This document shows, in pieces, positions 13,883 through 19,994 of a stretch of DNA of 19,994 bases. The stretch is from Ruminococcaceae bacterium UBA1734 (GTDB taxonomy: Bacteria; Bacillota; Clostridia; Oscillospirales; Acutalibacteraceae): contig DCIE01000068.1 of NCBI GenBank assembly GCA_002315765.1, positions 22,142 through 42,135 on the forward strand, given 5' to 3'. Position 1 is the stretch's first letter. Each line of letters starts with the position of its first letter. Under the pieces are notes generated by a model that was given only the letters and a program-made list of their open reading frames with translations, made no database searches and had not been told where the DNA came from. The position numbers were made by a program, and so were the translations under genes.

Positions 13883-15247
13883 TTATAAAATAATGTCAGA
13901 CAAATCATCAAAATGCTGACCTGCAACAATCACAACAACTCGGTCTCCCGGCAAGATAACATCATTACCCGATGGGATGATAAGTTTTCTTCCCCTGATA
14001 ATGCCCGAAATAATAGAATTCTTTTCCATCTTTAAATCTTTAAGCGGAATATTTGAACGGCTGAATGTTTCTTCTACAATGAACTCTATTGCCTCGGCTT
14101 TGCCGTCCATTATTTTGTAAAGTGTTTCCATTTTACTGCCTGTTGTACTCTGCAAAGCTCGGGCATATCTAACTATAATATCCGTAATAATGGTTTTAGG
14201 CGATACTATGCAGTCAAGCCCTAACTTTTCGGCAATACCGATAAGTTCCATACGGTTTACCTTAGTAATAACTTTAGGAACATTTGACGATGATGCAAAA
14301 GAGGATATAAGTATATTTTCTTCGTCAATACCCGTAAGAGAAACAAAAGCATCCATGGAATCAAGTCCCTCCTCAAGTAAAATCTCCTGTGCCGCACCAT
14401 CACCGAAAATTACGGTGGCATCCGGTAGTAAAGAGCTCAGTTCCTTGCATCTTTTAGCGTCTTTATCAATTATTTTTACATTATTGCCACTGCTAATCAA
14501 AAGCTTTGCAAGATAATATGCCGTAGTGCTACCGCCTAAAATCATTACATTTCTCGCCTGTTTTTGAAGAATGGAAAGTTTTTTAAGAAGTCTTTGGATT
14601 TCGTTAGGTGATGCGGTTAGACCTATCTTATCACCTGATTTTAATACAAAATTACCGTCAGGAATATAAATCTTATCTCCACGGCGTACAACACAAACAA
14701 GAAAATTCTCAGAAAACCTTTTTCTTATTTCCATCAAACTCATTCCGTCAAGAAGAGTATCATTCTTTAAAATAAGTTCAACCATTTCAAATTTTCGTCT
14801 TGCAAAGGTTTCTATATTAACAGCACTGGGCAGTTTTAAAATATTAAACAATTCACCTGCGGCAAGTTGCTCAGGATTTACTGCGATGGATAAATCAAGT
14901 TGTTGCTTAAGAAAGTTAAAGCCCTCGCTGTTGTCGTTATATTCAGGATTACGAATTCTCGCAATAGTATGTTCCACTCCCAATCTTTTGGCAATAAAAC
15001 AGCTCAGCATATTAAGTTCATCCGAACCCGTAACGGCAATAAACATATTTGCAGACTTAATATCTGCATTTTTCAGCGTGTCATAATCGGCACAGTTACC
15101 GCAAACGCACATAATATCATATTGATTTGTCATTTGTTGCAAAACATCGGTACTTTTATCAATAACAACCACATCGTGATTTTCGTCTGTAAGACTGTTT
15201 ACAAGGGTATCTCCGACTTTTCCGCAACCCGCAACAATAATTTTCAT
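13883..15247 (-). CDS. trkA: Trk potassium system NAD-binding subunit TrkA
   Basis: At 454 residues it has the full double-RCK length. The first half opens with KIIVAGCGKVGDTLVNSL, a canonical GxGxxG site, followed by VVVIDKS. The second half begins at about 230 with VMILGGSTTAYYLAKLL, a degenerate nucleotide motif, followed by KIIDKD. Each half ends in a RCK_C-type domain (about 150-220 and 380-454). It forms the ring that gates TrkH from the cytoplasm in response to nucleotides. AGGAG is 8 bases before the ATG. It leads the block trkA-trkH-ktrB-ktrA, with a TATAAT in the 64-base gap upstream. Confidence 0.96.
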   Translation of the reverse strand: MKIIVAGCGKVGDTLVNSLTDENHDVVVIDKSTDVLQQMTNQYDIMCVCGNCADYDTLKNADIKSANMFIAVTGSDELNMLSCFIAKRLGVEHTIARIRNPEYNDNSEGFNFLKQQLDLSIAVNPEQLAAGELFNILKLPSAVNIETFARRKFEMVELILKNDTLLDGMSLMEIRKRFSENFLVCVVRRGDKIYIPDGNFVLKSGDKIGLTASPNEIQRLLKKLSILQKQARNVMILGGSTTAYYLAKLLISSGNNVKIIDKDAKRCKELSSLLPDATVIFGDGAAQEILLEEGLDSMDAFVSLTGIDEENILISSFASSSNVPKVITKVNRMELIGIAEKLGLDCIVSPKTIITDIIVRYARALQSTTGSKMETLYKIMDGKAEAIEFIVEETFSRSNIPLKDLKMEKNSIISGIIRGRKLIIPSGNDVILPGDRVVVIVAGQHFDDLSDIIL

Positions 15248-15283
15248 AAACTTTCTCCTGAAAACAACTTTTTGTATTTTTTA

Positions 15284-15289
15284 ATTATA
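15284..15289 (-). promoter_or_regulatory. Possible -10 element of the trkA-trkH-ktrB-ktrA operon
   Basis: A perfect TATAAT reads on the minus strand at 15289-15284, preceded by GTG; the best -35 candidates (GTTTAT, TTTATT) are poor. It is the only promoter-like signal in the 64-base gap before trkA. Confidence 0.45.
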
Positions 15290-15311
15290 CACCTAAAATC
15301 AAAAAAATAAA

Positions 15312-16166
15312 CTACTTTTTTAAGGATTTGTAATAATCTTTCATTTGTTTGGCATCCTCGGCCTGAGTACCGGCAGATTCACAAATAAATATATTATTGC
15401 ATCCCTTTTTATATGAAAGCTCCATTACCGGCTCAAAATCGGGACCGAAAACCGTGTCGGCAAATGTCAAATGGCATTTTTCTCCGCCTTTTGTGTACTC
15501 AATCTTGGAAAAATGAGAATGAAAACATTTAAGTCTATTTTCACCCAATTTATTCTCTATTTCATCGTAAACAATCTCAAAATCTTCCTTTGTCTTGAAG
15601 AAGCCTAAATCCCTTGCATTTAAGTGTCCGAAATCAATACAGGGAATAAGTCTTTCGTCAAGAGTACAAAGTTCTATGACCTCCGAAAGTGTGCCCAGCT
15701 GATTAACCTTTCCCATAGTTTCGGGGCATATATGAATATGTCCCAAATTTTCGTTATCAAGTGCATCAAGCGACCTTTTCATAGTATCTTTCGCAAGAAT
15801 TAGGGCTTCTTCCCTGCTGATTTTACCGCAGGAGCCGGTATGAACAATAATTCTATTGCCTCCCATTGCATTTACGACTCTTGCCGAAGACAAAATATAA
15901 TTTATGGAATTTAATCTTTTTTCTTCTTCGGTAGAGGACATAGATATATAATACGGGGCGTGTAATGAAAGGCTTATGCCCTTTTCCTTTGCGACTTTTC
16001 CGAATTCAGCCGCTTTATCAATACCGATATTAACACCTCTACCGCATTGATATTCAAAGCAGTCAAGTCCCATTTTTAATAGATATTCCGGAACTTGTAA
16101 ACTATGCTTATATCCCATATTTTTAAACGACTCGGAATTTCCGGCAGGTCCGAATTTACAAGACAT
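15312..16166 (-). CDS. Endonuclease IV-like TIM barrel protein (AP endonuclease family 2)
   Basis: This 284-residue protein has the length and layout of endonuclease IV, which cuts DNA 5' of abasic sites. Equivalents of most metal ligands are visible: His69 (LHAPYYI), His109 (VHTG), Glu149 (CPETMG), Asp178 and His181 (CIDFGHLNA), His216 (FHSHFSK), His232 (EKCHLTF) and Glu263 (ICESAG). The aspartate that pairs with the last His in E. coli Nfo (a D-x-H motif) reads K-C-H here, so the third metal site may differ. It starts 4 bases after yqeG, with AAGGAG inside the yqeG end. It could be a repair nuclease or another metal-dependent barrel enzyme, so I give no symbol. Confidence 0.8.
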   Translation of the reverse strand: MSCKFGPAGNSESFKNMGYKHSLQVPEYLLKMGLDCFEYQCGRGVNIGIDKAAEFGKVAKEKGISLSLHAPYYISMSSTEEEKRLNSINYILSSARVVNAMGGNRIIVHTGSCGKISREEALILAKDTMKRSLDALDNENLGHIHICPETMGKVNQLGTLSEVIELCTLDERLIPCIDFGHLNARDLGFFKTKEDFEIVYDEIENKLGENRLKCFHSHFSKIEYTKGGEKCHLTFADTVFGPDFEPVMELSYKKGCNNIFICESAGTQAEDAKQMKDYYKSLKK

Positions 16167-16170
16167 ACTA

Positions 16171-16671
16171 CTACTCCTTTGTGGTTTTGATTTTATATAT
16201 CTTAAAAACTATTTTTTCAAGTTTTCTTTTAAACTTAAATCTTGCTGAGGTTTCGGGTTTTATCGGCGTTAAAAGTATTGTTGTAATACCGCAAAAATTG
16301 CCGCCTAATGTATCTGTGAAAATTTGGTCTCCAACGATAGCGACATTTTTTTTGCTGACGCCAAGTCTTTTAATTCCTCTTTCAAAGCCTGTAAATAACG
16401 GCTTTAACCCCAAGGAAATAAAATCAAGATTAATTTTATTTGCAAAAGGCTCTACCCTTTTTTTCTTTGAGTTAGAAAGAATTAATAATTTTATTCCCTT
16501 ATTCTGCATTTTTTGAAGCCAATCTTCAAGTCCTTCGCAAAGAACCATACCGTGATGTGTAGACAAAGTATTATCCACATCCAACAATAAAGCCGTAATA
16601 TTTCTTTTTTCAAGCATTTCAACCGTAATATCGGTTATTTTATCAAGCTTAACATTGGGTTTAAGTAGCAT
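16171..16671 (-). CDS. yqeG: YqeG family HAD-superfamily phosphatase
   Basis: This 166-residue protein has the HAD motifs in order: LLDVDNTL at 29-36 with nucleophile Asp31 and acid/base Asp33, LSNS at 65-68, Lys90 (LGLKPLF), and VGDQIFTDTLGGN at 113-125 with acidic metal ligands at 115 and 120. There is no large cap domain, which fits subclass IIIA and the YqeG family. Its substrate is not established; a mitochondrial relative acts on phosphatidylglycerophosphate, so a lipid phosphate is one candidate. AGGAG precedes the ATG. The rpsU terminator ends about 20 bases upstream, with no promoter between. Confidence 0.92.
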   Translation of the reverse strand: MLLKPNVKLDKITDITVEMLEKRNITALLLDVDNTLSTHHGMVLCEGLEDWLQKMQNKGIKLLILSNSKKKRVEPFANKINLDFISLGLKPLFTGFERGIKRLGVSKKNVAIVGDQIFTDTLGGNFCGITTILLTPIKPETSARFKFKRKLEKIVFKIYKIKTTKE

Positions 16672-16684
16672 ATTTTTCTCCTAT

Positions 16685-16714
16685 AAAATAAAAAAGGCGG
16701 TAAAACCGCCTTTT
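16685..16714 (-). terminator. Intrinsic terminator or attenuator after rpsU
   Basis: A perfect 10-bp stem (16692-16701 with 16705-16714) has a 3-base loop and on the minus strand runs into a T-rich stretch. It lies 14 bases past the rpsU stop. Its T-run touches the yqeG ribosome binding site, so yqeG would depend on read-through. Confidence 0.9.
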
Positions 16715-16728
16715 AAAATGTTGCTAAA

Positions 16729-16905
16729 TCAGCGGAATTTTCTCTTACGAGCAGCTTCCGACTTCTTTTTGCGCTTTACAGAGGGCTTCTCATAGTGCTC
16801 TCTCTTACGAACTTCCTGAATAACGCCGTCCTTCGCTGTTTGTCTCTTGAAACGACGAAGAGCATTATCTAAAGATTCGTTTTCTTTAACTTTTACCTGA
16901 CTCAT
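16729..16905 (-). CDS. rpsU: 30S ribosomal protein S21
   Basis: The 58-residue basic protein begins MSQVKVKENESLDNALRRFK and ends in SEAARKRKFR. The ES(L/I)DxALRRFKR core and the Lys/Arg-rich C-terminus are diagnostic of S21, a small-subunit protein near the 16S 3' end that helps initiation. A strong GGAGGGAGG lies upstream of the ATG at 16905. It has its own near-consensus promoter and a terminator, and it separates the jag block from yqeG. In Bacillus rpsU lies elsewhere (next to yqeY), so its place here is a local arrangement. Confidence 0.97.
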   Translation of the reverse strand: MSQVKVKENESLDNALRRFKRQTAKDGVIQEVRKREHYEKPSVKRKKKSEAARKRKFR

Positions 16906-16954
16906 TTATATTCCCTCCCTCCGCAAAATAGCAGGGGTTATACTTATAGAAAAT

Positions 16955-16984
16955 ATTATACAATATAACCTCTGATTATGTCAA
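16955..16984 (-). promoter_or_regulatory. Sigma-A promoter of rpsU
   Basis: On the minus strand TTGACA (16984-16979) and TATAAT (16960-16955) match consensus perfectly with an 18-base spacer. A 7-bp inverted repeat (16935-16941 with 16964-16970, GGTTATA/TATAACC) flanks the -10 and start region; it could be an operator or chance in AT-rich DNA. Confidence 0.88.
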
Positions 16985-17053
16985 GTGCTGTTTTTCATAT
17001 TTTTGGATATTTTTAACACAAAAACAAAAAAACGGCACAAGATATTGAAAAAA

Positions 17054-18013
17054 TTAATTAATTTTTCCGTAAAGCGGAATATCGCTGTCCTTCTTTGGTT
17101 CTCTTGAAGGAGTAGCGGAAACAGTATTACTGCGGCGGTCATTTCTTCCTCTGCCGTTTCTACGGTGGTCGTTATTAATACGAGGCGGTCTTGAATCACC
17201 GTTTTCAGAGAAAACAACAACTCTTCTGTTTTGTCCCTCACCGATTGAGTTGGAAACAACGCCCTCAATGTTTTGAATAGCAGTATGAATAATACGGCGC
17301 TCGTATGGGTTCATAGGTTCTAAAGCTCTGCTTCTGCCGCTTGAAAGAACCTGCTTCGCAACCTTACCTGCAAGTTCGGTCAATGCCTGTTCCCTTCTTT
17401 CACGGTAATCGCCGATATTAAGAGAAACTTTGAAATATCCGTTTGCACTATTAGCAGCAAGACCTGCTAAATATTGTATGGAGTCGAGAGTTTCACCTCT
17501 GCGTCCGATAACTACACCAAGTCCCTCACCTTCAAGAGAAATATAGGCACAGTTTTCTTTTTCAAGAGCCTTGACCTTAACATCAGTGCAATCGAAGTTT
17601 GCTAAAATTGTCTTTATATATGCGATAGCCTTAGCGGTTTTGCTGTCCTTGGCAATTTCCGACTCGTCCAAAAGATTGGCAAAATCATCGCTTAATTTTA
17701 CCTGTGTATTTGCCTTTTCTACGGCAACTTTTTTCTCTTTAGGTTCTTCTGTTTTCTTTGGTGAAACAGCCTTTTCCTGTGGTTTTTTGTTTTCCTTTTT
17801 CGGTGCTTTCACTCTCTTTTGAGGTGCATCCGGCATTTCAATAAAAGCCCTAACCTCAGCCTTTGAGCCACCGAAAATTCCTAATACTTTCTTTTTGCTT
17901 TGAGAAATTATCTCAAATTGAACATCCGCATCAGCAGATACTCCTAAATTTTTTCTTGCGTTTTCCTGAGCTTCGGTAATATCGTTACCGAAACCTGTTG
18001 CTTCTTTAATCAA
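17054..18013 (-). CDS. jag: RNA-binding protein Jag/KhpB (EloR)
   Basis: This 319-residue protein has all three family domains: Jag_N at 1-52 (EATGFGNDITEAQENARKNL...KKVLGIFGG), a KH type II domain at about 130-200 with the GRRG loop at 170-173, and an R3H domain at about 205-268 with the R-x3-H signature at 239-243. The linker at 60-110 is Lys/Glu/Pro-rich. A 50-residue Arg/Asn-rich tail follows R3H, and I cannot match it to the family core. In other Firmicutes KhpB partners KhpA and affects cell elongation. The start is TTG at 18013, supported by GGGAGG 7 bases upstream. It follows yidC by 17 bases. Confidence 0.95.
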   Translation of the reverse strand: MIKEATGFGNDITEAQENARKNLGVSADADVQFEIISQSKKKVLGIFGGSKAEVRAFIEMPDAPQKRVKAPKKENKKPQEKAVSPKKTEEPKEKKVAVEKANTQVKLSDDFANLLDESEIAKDSKTAKAIAYIKTILANFDCTDVKVKALEKENCAYISLEGEGLGVVIGRRGETLDSIQYLAGLAANSANGYFKVSLNIGDYRERREQALTELAGKVAKQVLSSGRSRALEPMNPYERRIIHTAIQNIEGVVSNSIGEGQNRRVVVFSENGDSRPPRINNDHRRNGRGRNDRRSNTVSATPSREPKKDSDIPLYGKIN

Positions 18014-18030
18014 GAAAAATCCTCCCTTTT

Positions 18031-18945
18031 TTATTCGGATTCACTGTCAAATTTTCCAAGTTGTTTTGATTCAAAATCCACCTGTTTTAAAAGTTCTTTT
18101 GCTCTTTCATTTGCAAGCATTCTATGGGGTCCGTAAAGAATTTGAATTGCAGACTGAATAAGACCGCCGATAAGCGAAGAACAAATCCAATAAAATCCAA
18201 CACCACCGGGCAAACCAAAGCCGATAAATAAAGTAATAAGCGGCATTGTAAGCATCATACCTGCCATACTCGGGGCATCGGGATTGTTTATCTTTTGGAT
18301 TTTCATAGAAATAACACTTGTCAACATTTGAGCTAAAAAGGCACAAATCGGTATAAGCCAAATAAGTTTTGCCTGTGAAAAATCAAATGAAAACTTTGGT
18401 GTCTCGGTTAAATTAATACCGAATAATTTAAAATTGATTGTACTTAATGCTTTGGTAATTGACGGATAATCTGTGTTTCCGTCAGTAACGGCTTTAATAA
18501 TTGCAAGTTCATTTCCCGTTGTGTTTCTTGAATTAAGGTTTAAAGCCTCAACAGCCTTATCTATAACCGATGAATCAATATTCATAAGATAGGTAAGGGG
18601 TCTGTTGATAAGATTATAAATGCTAATCATAAATACAAGACGGAAAATCATCGGCAAACATCCACCGGACATGGAAACACCCTCATCCTGATAAAGCTTT
18701 TGCTGAGCCTCCGCCATCTTTTTTCTATCATCGCCGTAACGCCTTTTAAGTTCATCAAGCTTTGGCTTGATTCTTGTTTGCTGTACGGTTGATTTTTGAC
18801 TTTTAATACTAAGCGGCAACAAAACAATGTTTGCTATAAGTGTAAACACCAAAACCGATGCCGCAAAATTTCCGCCCATAATACTTGCTAAAAATCTAAG
18901 CACATAACTAAGCGGAACATTAATGATTTCAAAAATTTTCGTCAT
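18031..18945 (-). CDS. yidC: Membrane protein insertase YidC/Oxa1
   Basis: This 304-residue protein carries the Oxa1 core: a first hydrophobic segment at about 28-46 (VLVFTLIANIVLLPLSIKSQ, with Lys48 near the expected groove residue), a cytoplasmic helical hairpin at 50-95 (RIKPKLDELKRRYGDD), and further membrane segments at about 98-118, 193-213, 230-245 and 249-270. The loop at about 120-190 is long and outside. No lipoprotein signal is seen, unlike Bacillus SpoIIIJ. It inserts and folds membrane proteins with or without Sec. The ATG overlaps the yidD stop by 4 bases. This is the standard place between yidD and jag. Confidence 0.95.
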   Translation of the reverse strand: MTKIFEIINVPLSYVLRFLASIMGGNFAASVLVFTLIANIVLLPLSIKSQKSTVQQTRIKPKLDELKRRYGDDRKKMAEAQQKLYQDEGVSMSGGCLPMIFRLVFMISIYNLINRPLTYLMNIDSSVIDKAVEALNLNSRNTTGNELAIIKAVTDGNTDYPSITKALSTINFKLFGINLTETPKFSFDFSQAKLIWLIPICAFLAQMLTSVISMKIQKINNPDAPSMAGMMLTMPLITLFIGFGLPGGVGFYWICSSLIGGLIQSAIQILYGPHRMLANERAKELLKQVDFESKQLGKFDSESE

Positions 18946-19208
18946 TCTTTTTTCACCTTTCCAAAAGGTTTACGAGATTTTTTCAGAGGGACCGGATCAT
19001 ATCCGCCCTTACAAAAAGGATTACATCTTAAAACACGCCACAAACCAAGAGCAAGTCCCTTAAAAGGTCCGTGGACTTTAATGGCCTCAATAGCATAAAC
19101 AGAACATGTAGGGTCAAACCTACAACAAGATATTTTTCGCGGTGAAATATTTTTTTGATAAAAACGAATAAGCAAAATCAAAAAACTGCTAATCGGTCTC
19201 TTCTTCAC
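18942..19208 (-). CDS. yidD: Membrane protein insertion efficiency factor YidD
   Basis: From a GTG at 19208 the protein is 88 residues, close to the family size; an ATG at 19253 would add 15 residues overlapping rnpA. The core IRFYQKNISPRK...CCRFDPTCSVYAIEAIKVHG, then RVLRCNPFCKGGYDPVP, is the signature of YidD, with its three cysteine-containing motifs. It is a small basic, amphipathic protein at the inner face of the membrane that assists YidC. It overlaps the rnpA end and shares an ATGA with yidC, so rnpA-yidD-yidC is tightly coupled. The exact start is uncertain. Confidence 0.92.
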   Translation of the reverse strand: MKKRPISSFLILLIRFYQKNISPRKISCCRFDPTCSVYAIEAIKVHGPFKGLALGLWRVLRCNPFCKGGYDPVPLKKSRKPFGKVKKE

Positions 19209-19539
19209 ACCAAACACCCGATGCTTTAAGTTGCTTTTCCAAATGAGAAGCAACTGTATAGCTCTTTACATCCAAAATATTAGTTCTGGCAACTATAACG
19301 AAATCGTATCCTTTTTTTATGTTTCCGAATACATCGGAAAATGCCGCACGGATTACTCGCTTCGCCCGATTGCGATATGCCGCGCATCCTATCTTCTTAC
19401 CTGCGGTAATTCCAATTCTTATTTTACCTTGTCTTCCCTTTGCAACATACATAACAAAATACGGAGTAACAAAAGATTTTCCACGATAGTAAAGTCTTTT
19501 AAAATCACGGTTTTCTTTAATAGACAAATATCTTTTCAT
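19189..19539 (-). CDS. rnpA: Ribonuclease P protein component
   Basis: This 116-residue basic protein has the usual RnpA length. It begins MKRYLSIKENRDFKRLYYRG, has the AGKKIGCAAYRNRAKR RNR motif (Arg56, Asn57, Arg58) in the RNA-binding left-handed crossover, and ends the core with DFVIVAR. It binds the RNase P RNA and helps cut the 5' leader of tRNA precursors. GGGG lies before the ATG at 19539. It follows rpmH by about 50 bases, with an attenuator-like hairpin between, and overlaps yidD. Confidence 0.96.
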   Translation of the reverse strand: MKRYLSIKENRDFKRLYYRGKSFVTPYFVMYVAKGRQGKIRIGITAGKKIGCAAYRNRAKRVIRAAFSDVFGNIKKGYDFVIVARTNILDVKSYTVASHLEKQLKASGVWCEEETD

Positions 19540-19560
19540 CTAAATACCCCATTTCTCTTA

Positions 19561-19587
19561 CAAAAGGAAAAGCCGCAAGGAGCGGCT
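19561..19587 (-). terminator. Attenuator-like hairpin between rpmH and rnpA
   Basis: A 6-bp GC stem (AGCCGC at 19571-19576 with GCGGCT at 19582-19587) has a 5-base loop and is followed on the minus strand by TTTTCCTTTT. It starts 2 bases past the rpmH stop and ends about 20 bases before the rnpA ATG. It is short, and partial termination is likely, leaving rnpA less expressed than rpmH. Confidence 0.7.
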
Positions 19588-19588
19588 C

Positions 19589-19723
19589 TTAATAAGTAAG
19601 TTGTTTTCTTCCCTTTGCTCTGCGGCGGGCAAGTACCTTTCTGCCGTTAGCGGTAGCCATTCTCTTTAAGAAACCGTGTTCTTTTTTACGATGAAGCTTT
19701 TTAGGCTGATATGTTCTTTTCAT
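19589..19723 (-). CDS. rpmH: 50S ribosomal protein L34
   Basis: The 44-residue protein begins MKRTYQPKKLHRKKEHGFLK and continues RMATANGRKVLARRRAKGRK, the classic L34 sequence, full length for the family. GGGAGG lies upstream of the ATG at 19723. L34 is a small basic 23S rRNA-binding protein. It is first in the rpmH-rnpA-yidD-yidC-jag block, the conserved cluster that borders dnaA in most bacteria, with two promoters upstream. Confidence 0.98.
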   Translation of the reverse strand: MKRTYQPKKLHRKKEHGFLKRMATANGRKVLARRRAKGRKQLTY

Positions 19724-19802
19724 TTTTCTTACCTCCCTTAACTATACATAGCGGTTACAAATGCGATATATTAATCGGGCATTACATATCTCAGTGGAGA
19801 AT

Positions 19803-19831
19803 ATTATCCCACACCTTACATAACCTATCAA
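19803..19831 (-). promoter_or_regulatory. rpmH promoter P2 (proximal)
   Basis: On the minus strand TTGATA (19831-19826) and GATAAT (19808-19803) are spaced by 17 bases, with TG one base upstream of the -10 (extended -10). The predicted start lies about 73 bases before the rpmH ATG. Confidence 0.65.
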
Positions 19832-19837
19832 TTTAGG

Positions 19838-19867
19838 ATTATACCTCAAAACCACCCTGATTGTCAA
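19838..19867 (-). promoter_or_regulatory. rpmH promoter P1 (distal)
   Basis: On the minus strand TTGACA (19867-19862) and TATAAT (19843-19838) are both perfect consensus with an 18-base spacer. It is directly preceded by an A-tract-rich region. Confidence 0.88.
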
Positions 19868-19920
19868 TATAAATATAACAATTTTTGCAATTTTTTCAAA
19901 TTTTTCAAATTATTTGCAAA
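19868..19920 (-). promoter_or_regulatory. AT-rich upstream region with phased A-tracts (possible UP element)
   Basis: Immediately upstream of the P1 -35, the minus strand carries A-runs centred near 19884, 19893.5 and 19903, about one helical turn apart. The tract includes a 9-base tandem repeat (19892-19900 and 19901-19909) and a flanking inverted repeat TTTGCAA/TTGCAAA (19884-19890 with 19914-19920). Phased A-tracts bend DNA and can act as UP elements for RNA polymerase. Closeness to the origin makes an unwinding role possible too. Confidence 0.5.
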
Positions 19921-19994
19921 GTCGCTGTCAAACTTTTGCAGGATTTTGAATAAACCTCACTTTTCCAAAGCCTTCTCCGGTGGGTAGCCGAAGG

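Noticed and set aside
15248..15311. c-di-AMP (ydaO) riboswitch before trkA
   Set aside because: Potassium genes often carry one, but this gap is only 64 bases, far too short for that riboswitch, and has no matching conserved segments.
19724..19994. Replication origin with DnaA boxes
   Set aside because: No good match to TTATCCACA was found on either strand (best was TTATCCCAC), so I do not call oriC inside the window despite the neighbourhood.

Overview
The window looks like a chromosomal segment of a low-GC Gram-positive bacterium of the class Clostridia, probably from the Oscillospirales/Ruminococcus side. The reasons are AT-rich DNA, strong AGGAGG-type ribosome binding sites, near-consensus sigma-A promoters, a SpoIIIE-type DNA translocase beside TepA, a small S21 gene, a CD1247-type Cys/Asp-rich protein and a DUF4830-like protein. 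The right end carries rpmH-rnpA-yidD-yidC-jag, the block normally found next to dnaA/oriC. All 24 genes I can support lie on the minus strand and point away from that end, as expected for leading-strand genes of one replichore. The dnaA gene itself is not in the window.

Layout, right to left (the direction of transcription). (1) 19994-17054: a leader with two promoters and phased A-tracts, then rpmH, an attenuator-like hairpin, rnpA, yidD, yidC and jag (L34, RNase P protein, membrane insertion, KH/R3H RNA-binding protein). The usual next genes mnmE-mnmG are absent. (2) 16984-15312: rpsU with its own promoter and terminator, then yqeG and an endonuclease IV-like TIM barrel protein. (3) 15289-10351: two potassium-uptake systems in tandem, trkA-trkH then ktrB-ktrA. 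(4) 10335-9182: efp and the Cys/Asp-rich protein, driven by a perfect consensus promoter. (5) 9168-6764: ispD-ispF-(DUF4830-like)-rsuA, closely packed. (6) 6714-5438: a single orphan MsmX/UgpC-type sugar ABC ATPase with its own promoter and terminator. (7) 5437-1265: tepA-ftsK/spoIIIE and a stand-alone ComEC-type metallo-beta-lactamase. (8) 1213-244: degV with a strong terminator. (9) about 230-1: the left end of an IS200/IS605-family element whose tnpA runs off the window.

Most genes are housekeeping: translation, membrane protein insertion, isoprenoid synthesis, K+ homeostasis and chromosome segregation. I found no clearly new multi-gene system. The points worth a second look are mostly small-scale. 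Three intrinsic hairpins sit between a highly expressed gene and the next start codon with no room for a promoter. The IS leader has an anti-Shine-Dalgarno sequence placed so that only read-through RNA would contain it. A Cys/Asp-rich, probably metal-binding protein follows efp. The endonuclease IV-like protein has lost one expected metal ligand. Phased A-tracts lie upstream of the rpmH promoter, and a structured spacer separates ktrB and ktrA.
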